A stretch of DNA of 37,623 nt from Herminiimonas sp. (GCA_014376645.1 JACMRD010000292.1:1-37623), one strand, 5' to 3'; counted from the stretch's first letter, positions 25,583-36,194 are shown. Program-made: numbers and translations. Notes: a model not told the origin generated them from the sequence alone.

Positions 25583-26317
25583 ATGCGATTCAATCCTGGC
25601 CTCCGATTCCGTTTTCGCCTGATCCCGTTCATCGCCACGTTGATCATCATGAGCATCGGCGCCGCGCTTGGGCAATGGCAATTGCGACGCGCCGACCTGA
25701 AACAGGCGATCGAAGTAAAATTGGGTCAGCGCGCTACGGCGCCTGCGATTGGTATTGACGATGTGGGCGCCGATCTGGAGAACGCCGAGTACCGCAGACT
25801 GCATCTGCGCGGCGAATTCCTGGCCGACTGGCCGCTCTACCTGGACAACCGGCCCTACCAGTCGCGTGCAGGATTGTATGTGTTGATGCCGTTGCGTCTC
25901 GCTGGCAGTGGCAAGGTGGTGATGGTCGAGCGCGGCTGGATCGCTCGCAATCCGGTCGACCGGGCCCGGGTTCCGCCGCTCGCGACCCCGACTGGTATCG
26001 TCATGGTCGAAGGGCAGGTACGGCGCTCGGCGGGACATGTGATGCAGCTCGGCGAGGCAGCGCAGTTGCAACCGCGTGCGATCGTGCAGAATCTCGACCT
26101 GAATGAATTCGCCCGAACCAGCCGTTTGCCGCTGCAACCGTTCCTGGTCGAACAGCTGGGCCAGGCGGACGACGGCTTGGTACGAGACTGGCCGAAGCCG
26201 TCGGTGGGCGTCGATCGCCATCTTGGGTATGCTTTTCAATGGTTTGCATTGGTTGCAATGGCAGCCGTTTTTTTTGTGGTGACAGGATTCAGAAGTGGAA
26301 AACCAGCAACCGAGTAA
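25583..26317 (+). CDS. SURF1 family oxidase assembly protein
   Basis: A 244-residue protein with the SURF1 layout: one helix near the N-terminus (IPFIATLIIMSIGAALGQWQLRRA), a periplasmic domain, and a C-terminal helix (FALVAMAAVFFVVTGF). GQWQLRRADLK, the YRRLHLRGEF segment and HLGYAFQWFALV are typical. SURF1 helps insert heme a3 into subunit I. The gene overlaps the next by 23 bases. Confidence 0.95.
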   Translation: MRFNPGLRFRFRLIPFIATLIIMSIGAALGQWQLRRADLKQAIEVKLGQRATAPAIGIDDVGADLENAEYRRLHLRGEFLADWPLYLDNRPYQSRAGLYVLMPLRLAGSGKVVMVERGWIARNPVDRARVPPLATPTGIVMVEGQVRRSAGHVMQLGEAAQLQPRAIVQNLDLNEFARTSRLPLQPFLVEQLGQADDGLVRDWPKPSVGVDRHLGYAFQWFALVAMAAVFFVVTGFRSGKPATE

Positions 26318-26894
26318 GAAAAAAACCGCCGGCCGATGGAAGCTCTTCGCCATCCTGGCGGTCTGCGCATCACCGCTGATCGGTTCCTACGTGGCGTATT
26401 ACGTGATCAAGCCGGGCGGCCGCACTAACTACGGCGACATCCTTGATCCGCGCCGGTATCCGATGCCTGCGCTGCAGAGCACCTCGCTCGACGGCAAGCC
26501 CGTCGGGCTCGATGCCTACAAGGGCAAGTGGATCATGCTGCAGACCGATGGCGGCGCTTGCGACAAGCCTTGTCAGACCAAGCTGTTCGAAATGCGCCAG
26601 TTGCGCTTGACTCAGGGCAAGGAAATGGAGCGCGTCGAGCGCGTTTGGCTGATCACGGACCAAGCGCCACTCGATACCGTCCTGATAAAGGAATACGATG
26701 GCACAAGGATGTTGCGTGCGCGCCCCGAGGCTGTCCGGAAATGGCTGCCGGTCGAGATCGGTACGGCGGTTGCGGACCATCTGTACCTGATCGATCCGCG
26801 CGGTAACCTCATGATGCGGTTTCCCAAGGATGCCGATCCCAACAAGATCAAGAAAGACCTCGGCAAGCTGTTGCGCGCGTCGAGCATAGGATAA
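26295..26894 (+). CDS. SCO/thioredoxin-like membrane protein of the cox locus
   Basis: A 199-residue protein starting at GTG 26295, inside the last codons of SURF1. One N-terminal helix (KLFAILAVCASPLIGSYVAYYVI) is followed by a thioredoxin-like domain. C89 and C93 form a CxxxC motif (ACDKPC) and H162 follows in ADHLYLIDPRGN; this is the SCO copper-ligand layout, though overall similarity is low. It may therefore bind copper or act as a thiol reductase in CuA assembly. This gene is usual between surf1 and ctaA in betaproteobacteria and is usually left unnamed. Confidence 0.82.
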   Translation: MENQQPSKKKTAGRWKLFAILAVCASPLIGSYVAYYVIKPGGRTNYGDILDPRRYPMPALQSTSLDGKPVGLDAYKGKWIMLQTDGGACDKPCQTKLFEMRQLRLTQGKEMERVERVWLITDQAPLDTVLIKEYDGTRMLRARPEAVRKWLPVEIGTAVADHLYLIDPRGNLMMRFPKDADPNKIKKDLGKLLRASSIG

Positions 26895-26900
26895 ATCATC

Positions 26901-28064
26901 ATGCAGCTTCCACATGTCCTTCAACTGGCCGCCCTCGGTTTGATGGTGGCGCTGCTGCCGCTGTCGCTGGTATGGGCCTCGACCGACGACAAGGTGCGCA
27001 AGCTCGCTGCGGTCACCCTGTTTCTGACCTTCGACCTGATCGTCTTCGGCGGCTTCACGCGGCTGACCGATTCCGGCCTGGGTTGTCCGGATTGGCCAGG
27101 ATGCTACGGTCAGGCCAATCCGCTGCAGGCCCATGCCGATATCAGTGCGGCGCAAGCCGCCATGCCGAGCGGCCCGGTGACAGTGGTCAAGGCCTGGATC
27201 GAGATGATCCACCGCTACCTGGCGATGGCCGTAGGCGTACTGATCGTCTCGCTCATGGTACTGGCGTGGCGGCGCTGGTGGCGCGCACGCCGCACGCTAG
27301 TGGCACCGTCTGCCGTGACCGGCACCTCGCCATGGCTGCCGACTTTCCTGTTCGCTTTCGTCTGTCTGCAGGGCGCGTTCGGCGCCTGGACAGTGACGCT
27401 GAAGTTGCAACCGGTGATCGTGACGATCCATCTGCTTCTTGGCATGGGCTTGTTGGGTTTGCTGAGCTGGCTCTACGCGCAGCAGCACGGGCATCCGGTG
27501 CTCGAGGCCGGCAGCGGGGGACTACGTCTGCCAGCGCGCATCGCATTCGTTCTGCTGGTGCTGCAGATTGCGCTGGGTGGCTGGGTCAGCACCAATTACG
27601 CGACCCTGGCCTGTACCGATTTTCCGTTGTGCCACGGCGAGGTGATCCCGACCATGGATTTCAGCCACGGCTTCACGCTCTGGCGCAAGCTCGGCATGAC
27701 CTCGGCAGGAGACTATCTGCCGTTTTCAGCACTGACGGCGATTCACTGGGTGCATCGTAATTTCGCTTTCGTCGTGATTGCGGCGGCGGTGTGGGCAGCG
27801 CGGCGCGCGTTGAAAGTGCCGGTCACGCGTACGCTCGGCTTTGCCTTGCTGGGCGCGGTCAGCCTGCAATTCTTCACTGGCGTAGCGACCATCTATCTGC
27901 AGTGGCCGCTGGCGCTGGCCGTCGCGCACAACGCCGGCGCAGCACTGCTCGTGCTGGTGTTGGTCATGTTAAACTACCGCGCTGGCATCGGCCGGTCGCA
28001 GTTCGTTTCGCGGCCGGATCGCGCTTCGTCGGGCCCGCTACGGCCCGCGCAATCTTTTTCCTGA
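26901..28064 (+). CDS. ctaA: Heme A synthase (COX15/CtaA)
   Basis: A 387-residue integral membrane enzyme with about eight helices that oxidises the C8 methyl of heme O to the formyl group of heme A. The signature [22 protein letters not shown] is at residues 50-71, with heme-ligand histidines in [24 protein letters not shown] and AVAHNAGA. The start has AGGAT eight bases upstream and lies six bases after the SCO-like gene. Confidence 0.95.
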   Translation: MQLPHVLQLAALGLMVALLPLSLVWASTDDKVRKLAAVTLFLTFDLIVFGGFTRLTDSGLGCPDWPGCYGQANPLQAHADISAAQAAMPSGPVTVVKAWIEMIHRYLAMAVGVLIVSLMVLAWRRWWRARRTLVAPSAVTGTSPWLPTFLFAFVCLQGAFGAWTVTLKLQPVIVTIHLLLGMGLLGLLSWLYAQQHGHPVLEAGSGGLRLPARIAFVLLVLQIALGGWVSTNYATLACTDFPLCHGEVIPTMDFSHGFTLWRKLGMTSAGDYLPFSALTAIHWVHRNFAFVVIAAAVWAARRALKVPVTRTLGFALLGAVSLQFFTGVATIYLQWPLALAVAHNAGAALLVLVLVMLNYRAGIGRSQFVSRPDRASSGPLRPAQSFS

Positions 28065-28068
28065 CTAC

Positions 28069-28959
28069 GTGAACACTCTGACTTCGATCACGCCTCCCAA
28101 CCGCATTGCCCAGTATTGGGCGCTGACCAAGCCGCGCGTCACGCAGCTGGCGGTCTTTTGCGCGGTGATCGGCATGTTTCTGGCGACCCCGGAGCTGCCG
28201 AACTGGAAAGTGGTGGTCGCGGCAACCGTCGGTATCTGGTTGTTGGCCGGCGCTGCCTTCGCGGTCAACTGCCTGGTCGAGCGGGAAATCGATTCCCGCA
28301 TGGCGCGCACGGCACGGCGCCCCATGGCGCGCGGTGACATCACGGTGCCGCAGACACTGGTGTTCTCGGGTGTCATCGGCGGCGCCGGCATGTGGGTGCT
28401 GTTCACACTGGTCAATCCGCTGACCATGTGGCTGACGTTTGCGACCTTCGTCGGTTACGCCATCATCTACACCATCATCCTCAAGCCCGCCACGCCACAG
28501 AACATCGTCATCGGTGGCCTGGCAGGTGCCATGCCGCCGGCACTGGGCTGGGCGGCCATCGCCAACGACGTGCCGATGCAGGCGTGGATCCTGGTGCTGA
28601 TCATCTTCGTCTGGACTCCGCCGCATTTTTGGGCGCTGGCGCTGTATCGCCGCGACGATTACGCGAAGTCGGGCTTGCCGATGCTGCCGATCACGCACGG
28701 CATGTCGTTCACGCAGTTCCATATCTGGCTTTATACGATCGCGTTGGTGGCGACGACGATGCTGCCGTTCGCAGTCGGCATGAGCGGTGTGATCTACCTG
28801 GGTGCCGCCGCAGTCCTCGACATGATTTTCCTGTGGTATGCGTGGCAGATCTACCGACATTACAGCGATCAGATCGCCCGCAAGACCTTTGCCTATTCGA
28901 TCATTTATCTGTCGTTGCTGTTCGCAGCGCTGCTGGTCGACCATTACGTGACTCTCTGA
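28069..28959 (+). CDS. ctaB: Heme O synthase (protoheme IX farnesyltransferase)
   Basis: A 296-residue UbiA-family prenyltransferase with nine predicted helices; it adds a farnesyl group to heme B to give heme O, the substrate of Cta[24 protein letters not shown] is the polyprenyl-diphosphate and Mg site (NxxxDxxxD type); [12 protein letters not shown] and [17 protein letters not shown] are also typical. The start is GTG 28069, four bases after the ctaA stop, with no clear ribosome site. Also called cyoE. Confidence 0.96.
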   Translation: MNTLTSITPPNRIAQYWALTKPRVTQLAVFCAVIGMFLATPELPNWKVVVAATVGIWLLAGAAFAVNCLVEREIDSRMARTARRPMARGDITVPQTLVFSGVIGGAGMWVLFTLVNPLTMWLTFATFVGYAIIYTIILKPATPQNIVIGGLAGAMPPALGWAAIANDVPMQAWILVLIIFVWTPPHFWALALYRRDDYAKSGLPMLPITHGMSFTQFHIWLYTIALVATTMLPFAVGMSGVIYLGAAAVLDMIFLWYAWQIYRHYSDQIARKTFAYSIIYLSLLFAALLVDHYVTL

Positions 28960-28967
28960 GCGGCACG

Positions 28968-29567
28968 ATGAACAGCCCTCGCTCGGTTGCATGCTGGATG
29001 CTGCGCACGATCGCTCTTCTCATGATGCTGAGCCTGGCGGCCTGTGGCGAGAAAGCCGTCTTCGTCAACAGCGACGTCACCGGGCTCGATTTCGCCAAGG
29101 ATTTTGCGCTGACAGACCATACCGGCAAGCCGCGCACCCTGGCCGATTTCAAGGGCAAGGCTGTGCTGGTTTTCTTCGGTTACACCCAGTGTCCGGATGT
29201 CTGCCCGACGACCATGGCTGAAATGGCGACCGTGATGCAAAAGCTCGGTCCGCAGGCCGACCGCTTGCAGGTGTTGTTTGTGACCGTCGATCCCGAACGT
29301 GATACTCAGGCATTGCTGTCGCAATATGTCCCCGCCTTCGACAAGCGTTTTCTCGGATTGTACGGCGACGCTGCCGCGACCGCGAAGGTTGCCAAGGACT
29401 TCAAGGTGTTCTACCAAAAGGTGCCGGGCAAGGATCCGGGCAACTACACGATGGATCACACTGCGGGCAGCTATGTCTTCGACCCGCAAGGCCGGGTGAG
29501 ATTGTTCGTGCGGCACGGGCAGGGTCCGGAGCCGATCGCGCACGACATCAGGATACTGCTGAATTAA
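28968..29567 (+). CDS. SCO family copper chaperone lipoprotein
   Basis: A 199-residue protein with a signal ending in lipobox LAAC (C26), so it is membrane-tethered in the periplasm. The thioredoxin-like domain has the copper site C75-x3-C79 (CPDVCP) and H164 (MDHTAGSY). SCO proteins mature CuA in subunit II. It follows ctaB by eight bases and ends at the terminator that closes the assembly operon. Confidence 0.95.
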   Translation: MNSPRSVACWMLRTIALLMMLSLAACGEKAVFVNSDVTGLDFAKDFALTDHTGKPRTLADFKGKAVLVFFGYTQCPDVCPTTMAEMATVMQKLGPQADRLQVLFVTVDPERDTQALLSQYVPAFDKRFLGLYGDAAATAKVAKDFKVFYQKVPGKDPGNYTMDHTAGSYVFDPQGRVRLFVRHGQGPEPIAHDIRILLN

Positions 29568-29570
29568 AAA

Positions 29571-29600
29571 AAGCGCCTCGGTTCAGCTAGGCGCTTTTTT
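29571..29600. terminator. Bidirectional terminator between sco and rpoH
   Basis: A perfect stem AGCGCCT/AGGCGCT (29572-29578 and 29589-29595) with a 10-base loop, extended by A and T pairs and followed by five more T. It starts four bases after the SCO stop and faces the end of rpoH. Confidence 0.88.
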
Positions 29601-29622
29601 GTTGCAGGACGATGGTGCGGAG

Positions 29623-30519
29623 TCAGGCAAACGCGGCCAGCGTGCCCTTCATCTTCTTCAGCGCCACGGCTTCGATCTGCCGGATGCGTTCTGCCGAGAC
29701 CCCGAACTCAGCCGCCAGTTCATGTAGCGTTGCGCCGGAACCGTCGTCGTTGGCAAGCCAACGGGCTTCGACGATGCGGCGCGAACGGTCGTCGAGCTTG
29801 CCTAGCGCGCTTCCCAGTCCCTCGCTTTGCAGACGGTCGAACTGCTGTGCTTCCAGAACCTTGGTCGGCTCGCTGCGTTCCGATGACAGATAAGCGATGG
29901 GCGCGAAGCGGTCGTCTTCGTCATCGGTCGAGGACTCGAGCGCAATGTCGCGCCCCGAGAGCCGGGTTTCCATCTCGATGACTTCCTCGCGCTTGACATT
30001 GAGTATCTTGGCCAGAGCGTCGACCTGCGTCGGGGTCATCGAATCCAGCCCGGTCTTGTGGCTACGCAGATTGAAGAACAGCTTGCGCTGCGCCTTGGTG
30101 GTCGCTACCTTGACCAAGCGCCAGTTCTTCAGGATGTACTCATGCATCTCGGCCTTGATCCAGTGCATGGCATACGATACCAACCGCACGCCCTGGTCCG
30201 GGTCGAAACGCTTGACCGCTTTCATCAGGCCGATGTTGCCTTCCTGGATCAGGTCGGCGTGCGGCAAGCCGTACCCGAGATAGCCGCGTGCGATCGAGAC
30301 AACCAGGCGCAGGTGCGACAGCACCAGCGATTGCGCCGCAGCGAGATCGTTGTTGTCGCGCAGCTTGCGGGCGAACGACATCTCTTCCTCGTGCGTCAGC
30401 ATCGGCAAGCGATTGACTGCGGAAATGTAAGCGTCTATGTTGCCCAGATTGCCCGAAAACCCGAGCGCCAGGGCGGCGTTTGCAGGGATGAGGGCAGATT
30501 GCGCGGCTGAATTGTTCAT
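29623..30519 (-). CDS. rpoH: Heat-shock sigma factor RpoH (sigma-32)
   Basis: A 298-residue group 3 sigma factor. The RpoH box QRKLFFNLR, which distinguishes it from RpoD, is present after region 2. Region 2 has DLIQEGNIGLMKAVKRFDPDQGVRLVSYAMHWIKAEM; region 4 has TLHELAAEFGVSAERIRQIEAVALKKMK. It directs transcription of chaperone and protease genes. The ATG at 30517-30519 has AGGAG five bases upstream; 21 further in-frame codons upstream are discarded. A CIRCE operator 66 bases upstream points to control by HrcA. Confidence 0.97.
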   Translation of the reverse strand: MNNSAAQSALIPANAALALGFSGNLGNIDAYISAVNRLPMLTHEEEMSFARKLRDNNDLAAAQSLVLSHLRLVVSIARGYLGYGLPHADLIQEGNIGLMKAVKRFDPDQGVRLVSYAMHWIKAEMHEYILKNWRLVKVATTKAQRKLFFNLRSHKTGLDSMTPTQVDALAKILNVKREEVIEMETRLSGRDIALESSTDDEDDRFAPIAYLSSERSEPTKVLEAQQFDRLQSEGLGSALGKLDDRSRRIVEARWLANDDGSGATLHELAAEFGVSAERIRQIEAVALKKMKGTLAAFA

Positions 30520-30585
30520 GCTTTCTCCTAACCTTCCTGAAGAAAATGCCGCCAGGGGAAGCCTTGGCAGCACGGAAACCATATA

Positions 30586-30612
30586 TTAGCACTCTGGACA
30601 AACGAGTGCTAA
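30586..30612. promoter_or_regulatory. CIRCE element (HrcA operator) upstream of rpoH
   Basis: TTAGCACTC (30586-30594), nine bases, then GAGTGCTAA (30604-30612): an exact match to the CIRCE consensus with its fixed 9-base spacer. HrcA binds it and represses transcription until heat stress. The site is 66 bp before the rpoH start codon, in its leader or promoter. hrcA is not in the window. Confidence 0.95.
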
Positions 30613-30872
30613 TGGCCGTTTTATACTGCGACGATAGGCTTCATGCTATCGAATGGTGTGCAGCCAATAGGGTTCGCGATCCCAACAAGTTCGACTGCGG
30701 CCGATTGCTGCTGGTCCGGCAGCAAACCATTGTGTGACGCCCTTCATGGAAGGGAATCATCCTAGCGGCAAAGGTTCAGGGCGTCTGTGCCCGGGGTCTC
30801 TTTGTCGGTCGATGCGTCAAATCGCGGTCCGTTCAATCGTCGGCGCGAGCGAAAAAACCTTGCTTCAACGGG
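30613..30872. other. Gene-free stretch between rpoH and minC with a perfect inverted repeat
   Basis: The 468 bases between the rpoH and minC starts hold the CIRCE element, the minC -10 box and no convincing gene. Inside, GACGCCC (30736-30742) pairs with GGGCGTC (30779-30785), enclosing a small hairpin CCCTT-catgg-AAGGG (30740-30754) that competes for the same arm. It has no T run, so it is not a terminator; a regulatory RNA or leader structure is possible. Confidence 0.4.
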
Positions 30873-30878
30873 TATAAT
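30873..30878 (+). promoter_or_regulatory. -10 box of minC
   Basis: Perfect TATAAT, 110 bases before the chosen minC start. No -35 hexamer is apparent. It rules out the longer minC frames that begin upstream of it. Confidence 0.5.
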
Positions 30879-30987
30879 ACTAGCTCCGAATTTCGCTGCA
30901 TCGACCCGGTCGCACACCTGCGACAAGTCCATGTTTGTAAAGCAATTTCCACGAATTTCCATTCTAGGACAGGCCCCAAATTCCCAT

Positions 30988-31734
30988 ATGGCAAAATTCC
31001 CTGTGCCGGGCGCCCTTGAAATCAAGATCGCCACGGTCGTTGCCGTCGCCGCAACGCTGCACGATGCCGACCCCGCCGCTCTCGACGCCGCCCTGGCCCA
31101 CATGACCGCCGGCGACGCAGCGTTCTTCGATCGTGAATTCGCTGTGTTCGACGTCGCACCGCTTGTTTCCACGATGACAGGCCCGATCGACTGGGACGCG
31201 CTGATCACGCTATTCCGTCGCTACAGCCTCAATCCTGTCGCAGTGCGCAATGCGCCTCCCGCCATGCAGGCTGGGATTCTGGCCAGCGGGCTGTCGATCG
31301 ACAACAGCCTCACGCGTCCGCACGCCGTCGATGTGCCGCCGCCGGCACCCCGGCCGGTGCCGGCGCCCGTATCCGCCGCAGCTGTCTCGCTATTTGCCCT
31401 GGTGATCGACGTGCCGGTGCGCGCCGGCCAGCGCATCTACGCACGCGGCACCGACCTGATCGTCACTGCCGCCGTCAACAATGGCGCCGAACTGATCGCA
31501 GATGGCAGCATTCATGTCTATGCGCCTTTGCGCGGCCGGGCTCTGGCTGGCGCCAGTGGTAATGCCGAGGCGCGCATCTTCGCCATGAGCATGGAGGCCG
31601 AGCTGGTCTCGATCGCCGGCGTCTACCGTACTTTCGACGATGGCTTCCCCGACGGCGTGGCGAATCAGTCGGTTCAGGTACGGCTGGCCGGCGACCGTCT
31701 CGACCTGGTTGCCCTGCACGCGGCTGCGCGCTAG
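30988..31734 (+). CDS. minC: Septum site-determining protein MinC
   Basis: About 248 residues. MinC inhibits FtsZ polymerisation away from midcell. The N-terminal FtsZ-binding domain begins at ALEIKIATVVAVAATLHDADPAALDAAL; a proline-rich linker (PPPAPRPVPAPV, near residues 115-126) leads to the C-terminal beta-helix with VPVRAGQRIYARGTDLIVTAAVNNGAELIADGSIHVYAPLRGRALAGA, which binds MinD. The start is uncertain: ATG 30988 or ATG 30931 (19 residues longer); neither has a good ribosome site. It is first in minCDE. Confidence 0.92.
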   Translation: MAKFPVPGALEIKIATVVAVAATLHDADPAALDAALAHMTAGDAAFFDREFAVFDVAPLVSTMTGPIDWDALITLFRRYSLNPVAVRNAPPAMQAGILASGLSIDNSLTRPHAVDVPPPAPRPVPAPVSAAAVSLFALVIDVPVRAGQRIYARGTDLIVTAAVNNGAELIADGSIHVYAPLRGRALAGASGNAEARIFAMSMEAELVSIAGVYRTFDDGFPDGVANQSVQVRLAGDRLDLVALHAAAR

Positions 31735-31809
31735 CCGGCGTCATTACTTCAGCGCGACTACCTCAGCGTCACTTCCTCATCAACACCTTCAACCCTTCAG
31801 GAGTTTTTT

Positions 31810-32625
31810 GTGGCAAAAATCATCGTGGTAACGTCTGGCAAGGGCGGCGTCGGCAAGACGACTTCCAGCGCCAGTTTTGCGTCTGGTTTGGCGTTGCGTG
31901 GACACAAGACCGCGGTTCTCGATTTTGACGTTGGCCTGCGTAACCTGGATCTGATCATGGGTTGCGAGCGGCGTGTCGTGTACGACCTGATTAATGTGAT
32001 CAACAAGGAAGCCACCCTGAGCCAGGCGCTGATCAAGGACAAGCACTGCGACAACCTGTTCGTGTTGCCGGCCTCGCAGACGCGCGACAAGGATGCGCTG
32101 TCGGAGGAGGGTGTCGAGCAGGTTCTCAAGGATCTCGACGCCATGGGATTCGAGTACATCATCTGCGACTCGCCCGCCGGTATCGAGCGCGGTGCCGTGA
32201 TGGCGCTGACCTTCGCCGACGAAGCCGTGATCGTCACCAATCCGGAGGTCTCGTCGGTACGCGATTCCGACCGCATCCTGGGTATCATTCAGGCCAAGTC
32301 GCGCCGCGCCCAGAACGGTGGCGAACCGGTCAAGGAACATCTGCTGATCACGCGGTACGTGCCAAAGCGGGTCGAGGCAGGCGAGATGCTGTCCTACACC
32401 GATGTCCAGGAAATCCTGCGCATTCCGCTCATCGGCATCATTCCCGAATCGGAATCGGTGCTACATGCATCGAACCAGGGCAATCCTGCCATTCACATGA
32501 CCGGCAGCGATGTCTCCGAAGCCTACCAGGACGTGGTCTCGCGCTTTCTTGGCGAAGAACTGCCGCTGCGCTTCACGACCTACGAAAAGCCGGGCCTGTT
32601 CCAGCGCATCTTCCGAGGCAAGTGA
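31810..32625 (+). CDS. minD: Septum site-determining ATPase MinD
   Basis: A 271-residue ParA/MinD-family ATPase that recruits MinC to the membrane and oscillates under MinE control. The deviant Walker A motif [10 protein letters not shown] is at residues 9-18, with K11 and K16. The C-terminal amphipathic helix ([12 protein letters not shown]) is the membrane anchor. The start is GTG at 31810, with AGGAG six bases upstream. minE begins one base after the stop. Confidence 0.98.
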   Translation: MAKIIVVTSGKGGVGKTTSSASFASGLALRGHKTAVLDFDVGLRNLDLIMGCERRVVYDLINVINKEATLSQALIKDKHCDNLFVLPASQTRDKDALSEEGVEQVLKDLDAMGFEYIICDSPAGIERGAVMALTFADEAVIVTNPEVSSVRDSDRILGIIQAKSRRAQNGGEPVKEHLLITRYVPKRVEAGEMLSYTDVQEILRIPLIGIIPESESVLHASNQGNPAIHMTGSDVSEAYQDVVSRFLGEELPLRFTTYEKPGLFQRIFRGK

Positions 32626-32626
32626 A

Positions 32627-32896
32627 ATGGCGCTCCTATCCTTCCTGTTTGCCAACAAACCCAAAACGGCGACTGCAGCCAAAGAGCGGCTGCAGATCAT
32701 CATCGCCCGCGAGCGGAACGGCCGCTCGGGGCCCGATTTCCTGCCAGCACTGCACAAGGAACTGATTGCGGTGATTTCGAAATACACCAACGTCAATCCC
32801 GAAGACATCAAGATTTCACTCGACCGCCAGGGCAACCTGGAAGTGCTCGACGTAAATGTGGTGTTGCCTGATATGGTCGCTGAAAAGCCGGTGTAA
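32627..32896 (+). CDS. minE: Cell division topological specificity factor MinE
   Basis: An 89-residue protein that stimulates MinD ATPase and restricts MinCD to the poles. The hydrophobic N-terminus [11 protein letters not shown] binds membrane; [16 protein letters not shown] is the MinD-contact segment, and the C-terminal part ([40 protein letters not shown]) is the dimerisation domain. GAGG inside the minD end lies eight bases before the ATG. Confidence 0.97.
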   Translation: MALLSFLFANKPKTATAAKERLQIIIARERNGRSGPDFLPALHKELIAVISKYTNVNPEDIKISLDRQGNLEVLDVNVVLPDMVAEKPV

Positions 32897-32905
32897 GAAA
32901 CATCT

Positions 32906-32934
32906 CGGCGCCGCGCAAACGGCGCCGTTTCTTA
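32906..32934. terminator. Terminator between minE and ftsX
   Basis: A perfect 8-bp stem in which both arms are CGGCGCCG (32906-32913 and 32920-32927) with a CGCAAA loop, followed by TTTCTTA. It closes minCDE; the tail overlaps the stop region of convergent ftsX. Confidence 0.75.
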
Positions 32935-33858
32935 TTCCGGCTGGGCCAGGTGGCGCCGCACCGAGAGCGCCGAGCCTGTCAGTCCAAGCACGGTACTAGC
33001 GGCCAGCACCGCGAACGATCCGATTGGATCCAGAGGCAGCAAGCGGAACGGCGACGCATACAGGCGGGCGAATTCACCGATGGCCTGGTTCAAAGGTTGC
33101 AATGCCAGCGCGACGCCGGCCAGTGCGACCGCGCCTGCACACACGCCCAGCAGCGCACCGGTGTAATAGAACGGCCGATAGATGAAGCGGTCGGTGGCGC
33201 CCACCAGGCGCGCCACGCCGATTTCTTCGTGCTGGGTCATGACCTGCAGCCGGATGGTGTTGAAGGCCACGGCCACCACCACCACCGCTAGCGTGGCGAC
33301 CAGCAGCATGAGGCCCACCCGCAAGACGTGCAGCATGGCTGCCAGACGCCGCACCCACGCCGAATCCACTTGTACCTGCTCGACGCCCGGCAACGCGGTC
33401 ATTTGCGCCACGATCGGATCGAGCACGCCTGCCGCCGCCGTGGAGTCGAACGATTCGAGCGACACTACATAGGCGTCTGGCAGCGGATTGGCGCCCAGCG
33501 CATCGAGCGCCTCGGCAACACCATTTTTTTCCTGCAGTGAGCGCAATGCTGCTTCGCGGGCGACGAAGGTGACCTGACCCCGGCTGTGATTGGCCTGCAG
33601 GATGCCACGCAGAAGGGGAGCGAGGGCACTCGCCGCCGTGCGCGGCGTATCGACTGTCAGGAAGACGCTGATGGCCGGTTCGACCGCCAGATTCCGGGTC
33701 ACCGGTTGCAGATTCTGCCCCAGGGTCACGCCGGCCACCGGCAGCGCCAACGCAATGGCAATCACCAGCAGGTTCAGGCAGAAGCTGCCCTTGGCGCGGC
33801 GCACGTGGGCCAGGGCATCGCGCAAGGCAGCACGATGCTGGCGCAGCCAGGCCCTCAT
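32932..33858 (-). CDS. ftsX: Cell division ABC transporter permease FtsX
   Basis: A 308-residue membrane protein with four helices: one at about 28-48, then three in the C-terminal half. The large periplasmic loop (about 50-170) is where FtsX contacts amidase activators. QVMTQHEEIGVARLVGATDRFIYRPFYYTGALLG is the conserved coupling region. With FtsE it links septal ring ATP hydrolysis to peptidoglycan splitting. The start overlaps the ftsE stop by ATGA. Confidence 0.95.
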   Translation of the reverse strand: MRAWLRQHRAALRDALAHVRRAKGSFCLNLLVIAIALALPVAGVTLGQNLQPVTRNLAVEPAISVFLTVDTPRTAASALAPLLRGILQANHSRGQVTFVAREAALRSLQEKNGVAEALDALGANPLPDAYVVSLESFDSTAAAGVLDPIVAQMTALPGVEQVQVDSAWVRRLAAMLHVLRVGLMLLVATLAVVVVAVAFNTIRLQVMTQHEEIGVARLVGATDRFIYRPFYYTGALLGVCAGAVALAGVALALQPLNQAIGEFARLYASPFRLLPLDPIGSFAVLAASTVLGLTGSALSVRRHLAQPE

Positions 33859-34559
33859 GGCGTACCGCCGGCAGCCGGTCCTGTGGGCGCTGGCATCGAT
33901 GCCAGTTGCCCGTGCTCGATTCTGATCACCCGAGCGGCGCGGTCCAGGATCTGTTCGTCATGGGTTGAAATCACGCAGGTCACGCCGGCGGCATGAAACG
34001 CCTTCAACGCATCGATGACGCGAGCGGCACTGACACGGTCGAGGTTCGCAGTCGGCTCGTCGGCCAGGATGATCTGCGGCCGGTTGACGATCGCACGCGC
34101 AATCGCAACCCGTTGCTGCTCGCCGCCCGACAGGCTCTGCGGCAGTGCCGTCATGCGCTCGGCCAGACCGACCTTCTCCAGGGCTGCGCGGGCGCGCCGT
34201 TCGGCGTCGCCATCGTTGGCGCCGCAGACGACCAGCGGCAACATCACGTTGGCCAGAACGGTACGGTCTGACAGCAGACGCTGCTGCTGGAAGATCAGAC
34301 CCAGGCTGCGCCGCAGGTAAGGCAGGCCCGATGCGGCCAGCCGGCCGATGTCCTGGCCGTTGACCAGCACCGTGCCGCTGGTGGGGCGTTCGACCGCGGC
34401 GATCATCTTCAGCAGCGTCGATTTGCCGGCGCCGGAGGGGCCGGCTAGAAAGATCAGTTCGCCCTTCTCGATCGATAGCGTCAAGTCGGCCAGGGCCGTG
34501 ACCTCGCTGCCGCGCGCGCCGTAGCGCTTGGCGACCTGCCGAAATTCAATGGCCGGCAC
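33855..34559 (-). CDS. ftsE: Cell division ATP-binding protein FtsE
   Basis: A 234-residue ABC ATPase. Walker A is GPSGAGKST, the signature LSGGEQQR, Walker B IILADEPT with the H-loop STHD. IEFRQVAKRYGARGSEVTALADLTLSIEKGE fits FtsE at its N-terminus. The start is GTG at 34557-34559 with GGGGAGG four bases upstream. It sits between ftsY and ftsX, the classic ftsYEX order. Confidence 0.96.
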   Translation of the reverse strand: MPAIEFRQVAKRYGARGSEVTALADLTLSIEKGELIFLAGPSGAGKSTLLKMIAAVERPTSGTVLVNGQDIGRLAASGLPYLRRSLGLIFQQQRLLSDRTVLANVMLPLVVCGANDGDAERRARAALEKVGLAERMTALPQSLSGGEQQRVAIARAIVNRPQIILADEPTANLDRVSAARVIDALKAFHAAGVTCVISTHDEQILDRAARVIRIEHGQLASMPAPTGPAAGGTP

Positions 34560-34570
34560 GAAGCCTCCCC

Positions 34571-35899
<1,329 letters not shown>

Positions 35900-36194
35900 C
35901 GGACTCGGGTTGAAAAAAAGCTCGGTTTCGGGGTGCTGCGGCAGATGGCGGGTTGGTCGTGTCGCGTTGGCGTCTCGCCCGGCGTGACATCAGGTGGTGC
36001 GTGCCGCGCATCGGTATCACGCAGTCTATCGAGCCGACATGCGACATGGGTTCGCGGCTACAATCGCGACATTCTAACAGAGGGACCTGGGGAGATTGAC
36101 GCAGTGCGGAACCGCTTTGCGACGCCCCAATCCGGATCGATGCCGCGGGTCCTACCCCTTCCGATCCTGGCCCTAATTTCCCAGTGACCGCCCC
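35900..36194. other. Intergenic region between divergent ftsY and rsmD
   Basis: 295 bases with no convincing gene. A TACAAT-like -10 lies at 36059-36064 on the plus strand without a good -35. No repeats or strong hairpins were found. Confidence 0.5.

Noticed and set aside
27964-28992. 342-residue minus-strand frame over ctaB
   Set aside because: Antisense of a canonical heme O synthase; polar composition typical of shadow frames.
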